NCBI GenBank assembly: GCA_910576385.1
Contig: CAJTIR010000006.1
Location: 1-64,000, forward strand
Direction: 5' to 3'
Length of the DNA: 64,000 nucleotides
Source of the DNA: Lachnospiraceae bacterium
GTDB lineage: Bacteria > Bacillota > Clostridia > Lachnospirales > Lachnospiraceae
The notes beneath the pieces were generated by a model, which ran no database searches, was not told the origin of the DNA, and worked only from the letters and a program-made list of their open reading frames with translations. How positions within the stretch are numbered: the stretch's first letter is position 1; every line of letters starts with the position of its first letter. A program made the translations under genes and the position numbers. Below, in pieces: positions 7,005 to 15,728 of this stretch.

Positions 7005-7853
7005 ATGAAAATACTTTATGTTACAGATTTGCATGGGGATAAAGAGAAATATAGAAAGACATTGGAGCTTGCCATAGAAAAAGAAATCAACGTCATTGTA
7101 AATGGCGGCGATATGCTCCCAAAATTGGGAGAACGGCATTTGGAACAACCAGAATTTATCAATGGTTTTTTGCGAGATTATTTCGGGGAACTTCAAGATA
7201 ATAATATTACCTATCTCACTATGTTGGGAAATGATGATTTGTTGACAGTGGATGCTCTGTTTGAGGATGTCTGCGGTGAATTTGAAAATGTCCATAATAT
7301 AGCCGGAAAAAAGATTTATATTGACGGCTATGAAATTATCGGAATGAATTACATCCTGGATCATCCCTTCGGCTGTAAGGACAGAGTGATTACAGAAAAA
7401 CGTTACATTCCACAAAGACAGTTAAGTCCATTTGCAGGCATTTCTAATGAGTATGGATATGACAGAATCTTTAATTGGTTTGAGTATTCCAGAACAGAGC
7501 TTCCACAGATGTGTGATGTATTGGACGGACTGCCAGCGCCGGAAAATCCACAGAGGGCAATTTATGTTATGCACATGCCCCCGGCTGGATTAAAATTAGG
7601 GCAGCTCCTGTACCAGGATTTGGATATAGGGTCGGCGGATATTTATGATTTTCTAAAAGTGGAGCAACCGCTGCTCACCTTGCATGGACATATCCACGAA
7701 AGCCCTGATACAGAGAAAGGAACATGGATCAATCAGATAGGGCGTACTACTTGTATTCAGCCGGGACAGACAGAACGCTATAACAGTAAAATGGTATATG
7801 TGGAGTTGGATCTTCGGAACAAGAAGTATTTGCGGCAGATTACAACTATATAA
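7005..7853 (+). CDS. Calcineurin-like metallophosphoesterase
   Basis: The 282-residue cytoplasmic enzyme carries the five metal-binding motifs of the family in order: D8-x-H10 in TDLHGD, GD in VNGGDML, GND in MLGNDDL, His in VMHMPP, and GHIH in LHGHIHE. It should use two metal ions to hydrolyse a phosphoester; the substrate is not predictable. ATG 7005 is preceded by AAAGGAG at 6987-6993 (11-base spacing); GTG 6993 falls within that site and is less likely. A terminator follows at 7861. It lies between the non-coding block and the TnpW-like gene, so it is probably cargo of the element rather than part of the transfer machinery. Confidence 0.85.
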   Translation: MKILYVTDLHGDKEKYRKTLELAIEKEINVIVNGGDMLPKLGERHLEQPEFINGFLRDYFGELQDNNITYLTMLGNDDLLTVDALFEDVCGEFENVHNIAGKKIYIDGYEIIGMNYILDHPFGCKDRVITEKRYIPQRQLSPFAGISNEYGYDRIFNWFEYSRTELPQMCDVLDGLPAPENPQRAIYVMHMPPAGLKLGQLLYQDLDIGSADIYDFLKVEQPLLTLHGHIHESPDTEKGTWINQIGRTTCIQPGQTERYNSKMVYVELDLRNKKYLRQITTI

Positions 7854-7860
7854 GGACGAA

Positions 7861-7884
7861 AAACACCAGCGATGGTGTTTTTTT
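7861..7884 (+). terminator. Rho-independent terminator
   Basis: AAACACCA at 7861-7868 pairs with TGGTGTTT at 7873-7880 and is followed by a T run, eight bases after the metallophosphoesterase stop. Confidence 0.8.
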
Positions 7885-7908
7885 GTTACCCGGAAATGAG
7901 GTGAATAC

Positions 7909-8055
7909 ATGGAGAACACAAAGCAGGAAAACACAATCCAGATTGGGAGTACAACCTTTTATGTAACTGCGGTCTTTTCTGGCACGGTTCAGTTGGAGCA
8001 TTTGATTAAAAGGTTGATCCAGAAAGAAATCGAGCAGGAAAATAGTGCCCGCTGA
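7909..8055 (+). CDS. TnpW-like small transposon protein
   Basis: A 48-residue protein with the sequence type MENTKQENTIQIGSTTFYV and a C-terminal charged helix (LIKRLIQKEIEQE). It matches my memory of the small proteins called TnpW that precede large serine recombinase genes in Tn4451-type and related Clostridia elements. The function is unknown; a role in controlling or assisting excision has been suggested by position only. ATG 7909 is preceded by GAGGTG. It lies about 100 bases upstream of the recombinase, which has its own promoter. Confidence 0.7.
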   Translation: MENTKQENTIQIGSTTFYVTAVFSGTVQLEHLIKRLIQKEIEQENSAR

Positions 8056-8078
8056 CAGAAAAAACAGTGTAACAAATG

Positions 8079-8108
8079 GCTGAAAAGCGTGAGCAGACGT
8101 GGTATAAT
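8079..8108 (+). promoter_or_regulatory. Promoter of the recombinase gene
   Basis: GCTGAA at 8079-8084 and TATAAT at 8103-8108, 18 bases apart, identical in layout to the boxes at 6939-6968. Confidence 0.5.
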
Positions 8109-8152
8109 GGTAGCGTACAAAGCAGTTTGTTTGCTGTTGGAAAGGAGCAGAA

Positions 8153-9766
8153 ATGTTGAAACAGCAGACAAAACTAAGAGTCAGATTATACGCACGTTTA
8201 TCAAAAGACGATGGAGATGCCGATAAGGAAAGCAACAGCATTACCAACCAGTTGCAGATGTTGAGGTATAACGCGAAAGAAAAAGGATTTGAAGTGATAG
8301 GCGAGTTCGTGGACGATGGTTATTCCGGGACAACGTTCAATCGCCCGGATCTGAACCGCATGATAAAAGAGGCTATGGACGATCCAGAGCCGAGCGGTAT
8401 CATGGTAAAGGATATGTCACGTTTCGGACGGAACAATGCCATGTTCATGTATTATGTGGAGGAAATCTTCCCGAACAATGACATCCTGTTTATCGCTTTG
8501 AATGACGACGTTGATACAAGATTTGATGAAAACGAGATGATGCCGTTCAAGTCGATTATGAACGAGTATTACGCCCGTGATACATCAAAGAAAATCCGAA
8601 GCGTTAAGAAAACAATGGCTTTAAGCGGTGGCTTTTGCGGATCCTTTGCTCCTTATGGTTATGTAGTTGACCCGGAGAATAAAAGGAAGTTATTGGTCGA
8701 TCCTGATACGGCGCCTATCGTCAAGCGGATTTTTGAATTATCGAAGCAAGGCAATAGTGTTCATCAGATTGCGAGAACCTTATGCGAAGATGGGATTTTG
8801 GTTCCGCGGGCATACCGGGCAATGAAAAACGGCACGTGGGAGACGAGCACAGGATTTAAGTTTCCGACAGACTGGGTGGCAAAAAACGTAAAGATGATCC
8901 TGGAAAATCAGGTGTATCTGGGGCACATGGTGTCTCACAAGACACAGACAAAATCCTTCAAGAATAAGAAACCGGTTGCGGTTCCGAAAGAGGATTGGAT
9001 CATAGTGAGGAACACCCATGAAGCCATCATTGATGAAGAAACCTTTGAACTGGTGCAGAAATTCATCAGTGTAAAGAAGCGGCCCAATAAAACCGGGCGT
9101 CCGAATATGTTTGTAGGGCTGGTGAAATGCCCGGACTGCGGACGTAATATGGCGTTCTCAAATCCCAACGGACGGGAACCTCGCTTCCGCTGCAGGACCT
9201 ATGCGAGAAATAGTAATCTCTGTACGACCCATGCGATTTCGTATGACGCATTACAGCAGATTGTTATGAGCGATATTCAGAAACACATCAGGAACATGGA
9301 GGCCTTAGGCGACCAGTTTATCGAGGAAATGCACGAATTGAGTGAAAAAGGCGGCGGCCGGAAAATCCAGCAATTCAAGCAAGACCTGGAAGTGACAGAA
9401 AAACGGATTACAGAAATTGACAGCGTGATTATGAAGCTCTTTGAGCAGAATGCTTTGGGGAAGATTTCAGATGAACGTTTTGAGAAAATGTCCTCGGCTT
9501 ATGAAAATGAGCAGCAGGAGCTTAACTATAAGAGAAACGAGCTAAGAGCCAAAATCAATGCCGAGGAAAAGAAAACGCAAAGTACCAATCAATTTCTGGA
9601 AACCATTCGTAAGTATGAAACCGTAACCGAGTTGAACCGTTCTATGCTGGTGGAGCTGATAGATAGCATTTATGTGTATCAGGCAGAGGGAACCGGTAGA
9701 GATCGTAAGCAGAAAGTAGAAATTAACTATCGTTTCCTTGCGGGGTCTCAATGTGGTATTGCATGA
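8153..9766 (+). CDS. Large serine recombinase, TndX/TnpX type
   Basis: The 537-residue product has the large-serine-recombinase layout. The resolvase catalytic domain covers about 9-155, with nucleophile Ser17 in YARLSKDD and the Arg cluster around DMSRFGRN. A recombinase domain covers about 160-310 ([20 protein letters not shown]). A zinc ribbon starts at CPDCGRNM (about 325), then a coiled coil (about 390-480) and a DUF4368-like tail. The length is close to that of TndX of Tn5397. It excises and integrates a circular element at a GA dinucleotide in related systems. It is the last gene of the element: its TGA stop (9764-9766) lies at the junction with fic. A ribosome binding site (AAAGGAG) precedes ATG 8153. 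Confidence 0.93.
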   Translation: MLKQQTKLRVRLYARLSKDDGDADKESNSITNQLQMLRYNAKEKGFEVIGEFVDDGYSGTTFNRPDLNRMIKEAMDDPEPSGIMVKDMSRFGRNNAMFMYYVEEIFPNNDILFIALNDDVDTRFDENEMMPFKSIMNEYYARDTSKKIRSVKKTMALSGGFCGSFAPYGYVVDPENKRKLLVDPDTAPIVKRIFELSKQGNSVHQIARTLCEDGILVPRAYRAMKNGTWETSTGFKFPTDWVAKNVKMILENQVYLGHMVSHKTQTKSFKNKKPVAVPKEDWIIVRNTHEAIIDEETFELVQKFISVKKRPNKTGRPNMFVGLVKCPDCGRNMAFSNPNGREPRFRCRTYARNSNLCTTHAISYDALQQIVMSDIQKHIRNMEALGDQFIEEMHELSEKGGGRKIQQFKQDLEVTEKRITEIDSVIMKLFEQNALGKISDERFEKMSSAYENEQQELNYKRNELRAKINAEEKKTQSTNQFLETIRKYETVTELNRSMLVELIDSIYVYQAEGTGRDRKQKVEINYRFLAGSQCGIA

Positions 9767-9775
9767 CGGAAATGG
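9755..9775. other. Right attachment junction of the element in fic
   Basis: Left of about 9765 the sequence encodes the recombinase C-terminus; right of it the frame encodes Fic from the DGNGRTGR motif onward. A GA dinucleotide at 9765-9766 is both part of the recombinase TGA stop and the start of the fic Asp codon. TndX-type enzymes cross over at GA, so this is the likely crossover point. The left junction is outside the window. Confidence 0.6.
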
Positions 9776-9980
9776 CAGAACCGGAAGGCTGCTTGTAAAT
9801 TTGGAATTGATGAAAGCAGGATATCCGCCAATTGACATTAAATTTGCAGACCGGATTTCGTATTACAATGCATTTGATGAATACCATGTAAAACATAATC
9901 TTGGTGCAATGGAAAAGCTGTTTGCGGGTTATGTGAATGCATGGCTGGACAGTTACTTGAATATGTTGGAGATATTGTAA
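9765..9980 (+). pseudogene. Fic-family AMP transferase, 3' fragment split by the element
   Basis: The frame reads [22 protein letters not shown] and continues [15 protein letters not shown] to a stop at 9978. This is the second half of the Fic active site (motif HxFxDGNGRxxR) and the following helix. The catalytic His half and everything upstream are missing here and would lie beyond the left end of the element. Fic enzymes transfer AMP to proteins and often act as toxins; the split copy cannot be active. The open frame extends back to TTG 9738, but those codons belong to the recombinase end. I recall Tn5397 integrating into a fic-domain gene, which fits. Confidence 0.8.
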
Positions 9981-10077
9981 ATTCGAGAAACGTTATTGAC
10001 TTTGTTTCAGAAAAAATATTTCAAAGAAAAGATACAGAATTATATGGGACGAACATTGAAGTATTTTTTCAGAATAA

Positions 10078-10269
10078 ATGTTAAGATTTTTTGAACCAGT
10101 TAGGGGTGAACATGTTTATCGTACAACGCAGATTATTTCTGATTATTTAAGGAATACGGGTGTGGATGGAATTAAATATAGAAGTACAGAGATGCGAAAT
10201 GGCTTGCTTATGAGCAGGGTATTGCTGAAAAACACAAAAAGCATTTATGTCAAAGATTCAGAACGATAA
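10078..10269 (+). pseudogene. RES-domain toxin C-terminal remnant
   Basis: The 63-residue frame contains YRTTQIISDYLRNTGVDGIKYRST, which matches the conserved C-terminal block of RES-family NAD-degrading toxins (pattern Y-x-x-TQ-x-x-x-x-x-x-R, then DGI-x-Y-x-S). The front half of the domain is absent in all frames upstream, and there is no ribosome binding site. It is therefore a decayed remnant. Its position next to a broken fic gene suggests a former toxin or stress-response locus. It could alternatively be the end of a larger gene removed by a deletion. Confidence 0.45.
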
Positions 10270-10523
10270 AAGAATCTATAAACAATTAATTTGTCAAAAT
10301 TGTTTATAATATCGTTATATGCATGATTATGTGTTTATAGGGAGGAGTAGTTACCCTTCCCAATTCCTACTACGTTTTTACTACTTTTGACGGCTTCAAC
10401 TTGCCACATTTTGACCCGTTTTGCTTATTCTGTGACTTTTTTAACAATATTTATCAGAAAAATAAACCTCGCAAAACGTGCCAAATATAAGCAAATCAAC
10501 GCAATTTAGGAGGAATTTTTATT

Positions 10524-10994
10524 ATGATTAAAATACTTTTTGTTTGTCATGGAAACATTTGTCGTTCCCCAATGGCCGAATTTGTTATGAAAGATTTAGT
10601 AAATAAAAAAGGCATTGCAAGTGAGTTTTATATTGCCAGTGCAGCTACCAGTACAGAAGAATTAGGTAATCCAGTCCATTATGGTACCAGAAATAAGCTG
10701 GCACAGGTGGGGATTTCTACCAAAGGGAAATATGCAGTGCAGATGAAGCGCAGCGATTATCAAGAATATGATTATATTATTGGCATGGATAATTGGAATT
10801 ATCGCAATATGCTTCGCATTGTGGGGAAAGATAAAGAGCAAAAAATCAGTCTGTTACTGGATTATACCGACCATCCCAGAGATGTGGCAGATCCCTGGTA
10901 TACGGGAGATTTTGAGACAACCTATCAGGATGTGCTGGCAGGCTGCCAGGGATTTCTGGCATATTTGCAGCAGCAGGGAAAACTGGATCCGTGA
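10524..10994 (+). CDS. Low-molecular-weight protein tyrosine phosphatase
   Basis: A 156-residue enzyme of normal family length. The P-loop CX5R is at the N-terminus (Cys8 to Arg14: CHGNICRS), and the general acid Asp123 is in VADPWYTGDF. It dephosphorylates tyrosine or arginine phosphate on proteins; in Gram-positives relatives counter BY-kinases or the arginine kinase McsB. No kinase gene is adjacent. AGGAGG precedes ATG 10524 at 10508-10513. The 250 bases upstream, after the RES remnant, contain only AT-rich DNA and a possible promoter (TATAAT at about 10305). Confidence 0.93.
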   Translation: MIKILFVCHGNICRSPMAEFVMKDLVNKKGIASEFYIASAATSTEELGNPVHYGTRNKLAQVGISTKGKYAVQMKRSDYQEYDYIIGMDNWNYRNMLRIVGKDKEQKISLLLDYTDHPRDVADPWYTGDFETTYQDVLAGCQGFLAYLQQQGKLDP

Positions 10995-11295
10995 TATTAC
11001 TTTGACGGTTTCTATCAATGATGTTTACTCCCACGAGCCAAGCAGTCGCGCGGCACGGATAAATACTCTGCAGCTCTGCAGTGCTGCAAATTTGATGCCC
11101 CGTCAGCTTGCTGGCGCGGATATCTGACTTCTTTAATTTTTTGATATTTAACTGCCAGAGTATAGAGTGAAAACATTTTTCTGGGATTTGGTTCACAAAC
11201 AGAATCAATCTTTGCTGTGATCTGTTTGTCCAAATCCCTGCGTATTTTTGTAAAACAATATTTTTTGTAAAGACATGTTTTTGCAAGAGAATATA
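10995..11295. other. Intergenic region with imperfect inverted repeats between convergent genes
   Basis: No gene is supported. An imperfect palindrome at about 11186-11240 (GGATTTGG...ACAAACAGA with TCTGTTTGT...CCAAATCC) could form a long stem. A GC-rich patch at about 11030-11125 has short inverted repeats. As the genes on both sides converge, this probably holds their terminators. Confidence 0.4.
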
Positions 11296-11799
11296 CTATT
11301 CTGTCTGGGCATAGACTGCAGCTTCTGCGATATAATGGGCAGCATTTTGCTGGTTGTGGGAAATTTCTTCTGCGGTGACAGTGCGTTTTATTTTGGCAGG
11401 ATTTCCCATAACTAAAGAATTATCTGGGATTACAGTGTTCTGAGGAACCAAAGCCCCAGCAGCGACTATACAATTGTCGCCGACCACTGCATGATTCATG
11501 ATAATTGCGCCCATGCCAATCAGCGTATTGTTTCCTATGGTACAGCCATGAATGGTGGCATTGTGTCCAATGGTAGTTTGACTGCCAATGGCCACGTCTG
11601 CGCCTTGGTCAACGTGAATGACACAGCCGTCTTGAATGTTTGTGCCGCTGCCAATGACTACAGAACCAGCTTCAGCGCGAATCACAGCGTGAAACCAGAC
11701 ATTTACATCTTCCATCAGCGTGACATCCCCACGGATAATGGAGCCAGGGGCAAGAAAGACATTTTCAGCAAGAACAGGTTTTTTTAAAGTTTGCATCAT
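11296..11799 (-). CDS. Gamma-carbonic-anhydrase-like hexapeptide-repeat protein
   Basis: A 167-residue left-handed beta-helix protein made of hexapeptide repeats. The metal-binding His pattern of gamma-carbonic anhydrases is visible: His in VIHVDQ and two in IGHNATIHGC. It also has RGDV and DGCVIH. Family members hydrate CO2 or act as acyltransferase-like enzymes (YrdA/PaaY group); the precise substrate is uncertain. The frame opens nine codons earlier, but ATG 11799 is preceded by GAAAGGAATTAT, a good ribosome binding site. It is transcribed on its own. The first MITE copy lies about 140 bases upstream of its start. Confidence 0.85.
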   Translation of the reverse strand: MMQTLKKPVLAENVFLAPGSIIRGDVTLMEDVNVWFHAVIRAEAGSVVIGSGTNIQDGCVIHVDQGADVAIGSQTTIGHNATIHGCTIGNNTLIGMGAIIMNHAVVGDNCIVAAGALVPQNTVIPDNSLVMGNPAKIKRTVTAEEISHNQQNAAHYIAEAAVYAQTE

Positions 11800-11935
11800 A
11801 TAATTCCTTTCTAGATTCTTTATCATGATTTTTGATCAAGAAAAAGCTTCCAAATAACATATATTTATTGGGCACATCTCAATCTTTCTAATCTTAATAT
11901 ACCCTATAAAATAATTTAGAGCAAAATATTTTGAA

Positions 11936-12137
11936 TTTGAGTTCCCCATTTTTTATAATAGCCGATATTATAATGCCAAAAGGTCTTGCACAAAAAACGT
12001 TTGGAAAGCTAGCTTTCCATAGCGCTTTTATGTGCAAAGTGGGGCTGTCGCACTAACATAAATTTTTGAACGAGCGGAGATATTACTGCGACAACCCCCT
12101 TTTGGCACTATGAATTACAAAATGGGGAAACTCAAAA
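11936..12137. mobile_element. MITE-like element, copy 1 (202 bp, variant centre)
   Basis: Left end TTTGAGTTCCCCATTTT and right end ACAAAATGGGGAAACTCAAA are terminal inverted repeats. The 8-bp duplication ATTTTGAA flanks it exactly (11928-11935 and 12138-12145). Inside are nested palindromes, including GGAAAGCTAGCTTTCC and GCCAAAAGG/CCTTTTGGC. Unlike the other copies, the inner right part contains GGGGCTGTCGCA paired with TGCGACAACCCC. It lies just upstream of the ECF sigma gene. Confidence 0.9.
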
Positions 12138-12216
12138 TTTTGAACCAAAAAAGAAATTATTACAATGTATGAGTGAAGGGCAGGAAAACACATTGCATGT
12201 AATGTTGGAGGAAGTC

Positions 12217-12747
12217 ATGAACAAAGTACAGCTTGAACAGTGCATTTATGAATATGGAAAAGATATCTATACATTTTGCACGCAGATTACTGGAAGCAGG
12301 CAGGAGGCAGAGGATCTATACCAAGATACTTTTTTGAAAGCAGTGGAACTGGGAGAACGAATTGACTATAACCAAAATCCCAGAAGTTATCTGATTTCAG
12401 TGGCGCTTCGTATCTGGAAAAACCGAAAGCGAAAATTTGCCTGGCGACAGCGGATTGCTGGAACTTGTGCACTAGCAGAGGAAATAGAAACTGGTGGGAT
12501 GTCGGGTGAAGAAAATTCTGTGGAAAACACGATATTGAAACAGGAATTGGAGATACAGGTCAAGAATGCTGTCAAAAATTTGAATCCGAAATATCGTATT
12601 CCAGTCTATCTTTATTATACGCTTCAGCTTTCTGTGGAGGAAATTGCAAAGATAATGAAAATTCCACAGGGCACCGTAAAAAGCCGGCTGTACAAAGCAA
12701 GAACCTTATTAAAAAAAGAATTGGAGGTTGTTTTGGATGAAACATGA
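12217..12747 (+). CDS. ECF-type RNA polymerase sigma factor
   Basis: A 176-residue sigma-70 factor with region 2 (TFCTQITGSRQEAEDLYQDTFLKA) and region 4 (LSVEEIAKIMKIPQGTVKSRLYKAR). It should direct RNA polymerase to stress promoters, perhaps including its own. The start ATG 12217 has GGAGG five bases upstream; the frame is open to 12169, but that ATG lacks a good site. It overlaps the next gene by 11 bases, an arrangement typical of an ECF factor with its anti-sigma. MITE copy 1 ends 80 bases upstream, so the gene promoter must be inside or right next to the MITE. Confidence 0.9.
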   Translation: MNKVQLEQCIYEYGKDIYTFCTQITGSRQEAEDLYQDTFLKAVELGERIDYNQNPRSYLISVALRIWKNRKRKFAWRQRIAGTCALAEEIETGGMSGEENSVENTILKQELEIQVKNAVKNLNPKYRIPVYLYYTLQLSVEEIAKIMKIPQGTVKSRLYKARTLLKKELEVVLDET

Positions 12748-13927
12748 GATTGATCACTTATTAAAAGATGCCCTTTCTTATAAAGAAGAGCCGGATGACC
12801 GGTTAAATCAGAGGATCATTAAGACAGTACAGCAAAAGGAGAGAGCGCATATGGATAAAAATAGCAACAGAATAAGAGTTCCGGCGGCAGCATTGTTGGC
12901 AGTATTGGTAATTTTTGCAGGCTCTGCGACGGTGTATGCGGCATGGAAATATCTGACTCCAGATCAGGTGGCCGAGGTAGCAGAAGATTTAAAGCTGGCA
13001 GAAGCCTTTCGTGGAGAAGACGCGGTGGCAGTCAATGAAGTTCAGGAATGTGGAAAATATCGAATTACATTATTAGGCATAGTATCAGGCAAAAATCTCA
13101 GTCAATATATCAGTACAGATTATGCTGGAAATCTGCAGGACAACAGAACTTATGTGGTGACAGCCATTGAAAATGCTGACGGTACAAAAAGACCTGATAC
13201 CAGTGATGATGATTATGGTAAGGATCCCTTTTTGGTATCGCCGCTGATTCAGGGATTGAATCCCAAAGATTACAATATTATAACCATGAATGGGTCATAT
13301 TTCGAGATGGTCGAGGATGGTATTCAATACCGGATTGCAGAGTGTGATAATGTGGAAATGTTTGCAGATCGCGAGGTATATCTCTGTGTTAGTGATGGAA
13401 ACTTCTATAATATAGAGGCATATCAGTATGACGAGAATAGTGGAGTGATCAGCAGAAATGAATCTTATCAAGGAGTCAATGCATTATTTACGCTGCCTTT
13501 CGATCAGGAAAAGGCAGACAAACAAGCAGCAGAGGAGTATTTAAAAACCTTGCAGTCAGAATTGTCTGGGCAAGAAGCCAAGGAAGAGGAAAGTATCTCA
13601 GAGGAGAGTTTATGTAACAAGGTCTCAAAGGAAGTCAGCGAGTGGAAATTGGCAGATTTTAATGAGAAAACGAAGTTGATAACAGAGATAGAGATTGCAC
13701 CGAATGCCAAAGGAGCGTTTGAGTATGATTATACCATAGGAGAAAACGGGATGGGTTCTTCAGGAACCATCATGCCAGAATTTATCTCTGAAAGAGATGA
13801 AGAAGGATTAGCTAAAGTACGCAGCGTTAGCAGTGGAGATGATGAAGATACCGCGTATATTGAGACTTATACGTTACAGGATAATGGTAGGTTGATTCTT
13901 CGAACCTATCAGTATACAGAGAGATAG
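12737..13927 (+). CDS. Probable membrane anti-sigma factor
   Basis: A 396-residue protein with a cytoplasmic N-terminal part (about 1-48), one membrane segment (about 49-70: VPAAALLAVLVIFAGSATVYA) and a large extracytoplasmic domain. The order and the 11-base overlap with the ECF sigma gene point to an anti-sigma role: the short cytoplasmic part would hold the sigma factor, and the outer part would sense an envelope signal. The outer domain has a Glu/Ser-rich linker at about 275-300 and no family I recognise with certainty. GGAGG at 12723-12727 precedes ATG 12737. Confidence 0.75.
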   Translation: MKHEIDHLLKDALSYKEEPDDRLNQRIIKTVQQKERAHMDKNSNRIRVPAAALLAVLVIFAGSATVYAAWKYLTPDQVAEVAEDLKLAEAFRGEDAVAVNEVQECGKYRITLLGIVSGKNLSQYISTDYAGNLQDNRTYVVTAIENADGTKRPDTSDDDYGKDPFLVSPLIQGLNPKDYNIITMNGSYFEMVEDGIQYRIAECDNVEMFADREVYLCVSDGNFYNIEAYQYDENSGVISRNESYQGVNALFTLPFDQEKADKQAAEEYLKTLQSELSGQEAKEEESISEESLCNKVSKEVSEWKLADFNEKTKLITEIEIAPNAKGAFEYDYTIGENGMGSSGTIMPEFISERDEEGLAKVRSVSSGDDEDTAYIETYTLQDNGRLILRTYQYTER

Positions 13928-14025
13928 TTATAATATTAAAATTGCTCTTGCTATTTCTTTGCTGGATTCGTATAATGGGCAGTGAATATCGCTGACATTT
14001 GAACTATTGACAGAGGAGAAATAGC

Positions 14026-14922
14026 ATGGAGCATAAGGTAGAAGAATCAGAAATTAATTCTTTGCGGTCACAAAGATTAGAAGAAAAGACAGCAGAGGAA
14101 ATAGAAAAAAGTATTCGCAAAAAATTTCATAAACAGCTATTTTCCCGCTTTGCCAAGGCAGTGCGGGATTATCAGCTTATACAGGAGAGAGACCGGATTG
14201 CAGTCTGTATTTCCGGCGGCAAGGATTCTATGTTGATGGCAAAATTATTTCAGGAATTGCAGAAGCACCGCAAAGTATCCTTTGAACTGGAATTTCTGGT
14301 GATGGATCCTGGCTATCTGCCCAGGAACCGAAGTCTGATTGAGGAGAATGCAGCAAAAATGGGGATTCCGATCAAGGTTTTTGAGACAGAGATTTTTGAT
14401 GCAGTGTATGAGATTGAGAAATCTCCCTGTTATCTTTGTGCCAGAATGCGCAGAGGACATCTCTACCATCAGGCCAGAGAATTGGGCTGTAATAAGATTG
14501 CATTGGGACATCATTATGATGATGTGATTGAGACGATTTTGATGGGAATGCTCTATGGGGGACAGGTACAGACGATGATGCCCAAATTGCACAGTACGAA
14601 TTTTCAGGGTATGGAATTGATTCGTCCGATGTACTATATCAGGGAGGATGATATCAAACATTGGCGTGATTACAATCGTCTGCATTTTCTTCAGTGTGCC
14701 TGTCGATTTACAGAAGCCTGTGCAGTCCGTGAGCCTGAGGATGAGAACAAATCAAAACGTATGGAAATCAAGCAGTTAATTGCAGAAATGAAACAGAAGA
14801 ATCCATTTGTGGAGGCAAATATTTTTAGAAGTGTGGAAAATGTGAATTTAAGTACAGTAATAGCCTATAAGGAACAGGGAGAACGCCGCCATTTTCTGGA
14901 TTCTTATCAGAGGAGCGAATGA
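14026..14922 (+). CDS. TtcA-like PP-loop ATPase (tRNA thiolation family)
   Basis: A 298-residue enzyme of the adenylating PP-loop family, motif SGGKDS at 63-68. CxxC at 135/138 (PCYLC) and a Cys pair at 224/226 with a further Cys232 match the iron-sulfur ligands expected of TtcA-type enzymes. GHHYDDVIET is also typical. TtcA makes 2-thiocytidine in tRNA, but the neighbours (E1-like enzyme, JAMM protease, MetY, CysK) suggest that this member may act in sulfur trafficking instead. It has an N-terminal charged extension of about 40 residues. Its stop overlaps the next start, so it is translationally coupled. GAGGAG precedes ATG 14026. Confidence 0.8.
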   Translation: MEHKVEESEINSLRSQRLEEKTAEEIEKSIRKKFHKQLFSRFAKAVRDYQLIQERDRIAVCISGGKDSMLMAKLFQELQKHRKVSFELEFLVMDPGYLPRNRSLIEENAAKMGIPIKVFETEIFDAVYEIEKSPCYLCARMRRGHLYHQARELGCNKIALGHHYDDVIETILMGMLYGGQVQTMMPKLHSTNFQGMELIRPMYYIREDDIKHWRDYNRLHFLQCACRFTEACAVREPEDENKSKRMEIKQLIAEMKQKNPFVEANIFRSVENVNLSTVIAYKEQGERRHFLDSYQRSE

Positions 14923-15728
14923 TGGAAGTGTTGACAAAAGAACAAATAGAGCGTTATGCAAGACATCTTGTACTTGCAGAAGCAGGCATGGAAGGACAAC
15001 AAAAGTTGCTGCAGGGCAGAGTGTTGATTGTTGGCGCCGGAGGATTAGGTTCACCAGTGGCGCTATATCTTGCTGCTGCCGGAGTGGGAACAATCGGTAT
15101 TGTAGATGCAGATGATGTAGATCTATCCAACCTGCAGAGACAGATTGGCCATACAACTGCAGATATTGGAAAGGCTAAGATCAAATCTATCCAGGAAAAA
15201 ATTCACAAAATGAATCCAGATGTGACTGTCCATACATATTCTGTATTTGTGAATTCAGAAAATATTTGGCAATTGGTGACAGATTATGACTTTATTGTGG
15301 ATTGCACCGATCATTTTTCAGCAAAATTTTTGATCAACGATGCCTGTGTTTTAGCAAAAAAGCCGTTCTGTCATGCGGGGATTAGCCGTTTCCAGGGACA
15401 GCTTATGACATATGTTCCAGGGGAGGGGCCTTGTTATCGCTGTGTCTTTCAAAGTCCTCCGCCAGAAGACGCCGTGCCAAACTGTAAACAGGTGGGAATT
15501 ATTGGGGCGATGGCAGGGGTGATTGGCAGCCTGCAGGCGATGGAAGTCATGAAATATTTGCTGGGAACAGGAGAACTTCTGACGGGAAGGCTTATGACGT
15601 ATGACGCCTTGAAGATGGAATTTCGTAACATAAAATTACCTGGACAGGTGCCAGGCTGTGCTGTCTGTGGGGAACATCCCAGTATTGTGGTGGAAGACAA
15701 TGTTATATGTAACAAAACAGGATTATAA
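14922..15728 (+). CDS. E1-like adenylyltransferase (ThiF/MoeB/HesA family)
   Basis: A 268-residue enzyme. The nucleotide-binding motif GAGGLGSP starts at residue 38, then DADDVDLSNLQRQIGH, the signature of ThiF/MoeB. Two Cys pairs (CYRC and CAVC) form the structural zinc site. It should adenylate the C-terminal Gly-Gly of a small ubiquitin-like sulfur carrier so that it can receive sulfur. No rhodanese domain is fused. No carrier gene is seen in the window. AGGAG lies six bases before ATG 14922; ATG 14919 is possible but too close. It overlaps the JAMM gene by 29 bases. In Wolinella such an enzyme (HcyF) works with a JAMM protease and MetY. Confidence 0.88.
   Translation: MEVLTKEQIERYARHLVLAEAGMEGQQKLLQGRVLIVGAGGLGSPVALYLAAAGVGTIGIVDADDVDLSNLQRQIGHTTADIGKAKIKSIQEKIHKMNPDVTVHTYSVFVNSENIWQLVTDYDFIVDCTDHFSAKFLINDACVLAKKPFCHAGISRFQGQLMTYVPGEGPCYRCVFQSPPPEDAVPNCKQVGIIGAMAGVIGSLQAMEVMKYLLGTGELLTGRLMTYDALKMEFRNIKLPGQVPGCAVCGEHPSIVVEDNVICNKTGL

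Noticed and set aside
6888-7415. A 175-codon minus-strand frame over the metallophosphoesterase
   Set aside because: The plus-strand enzyme has all five metal-binding motifs; the minus frame has none of any family and no ribosome binding site.
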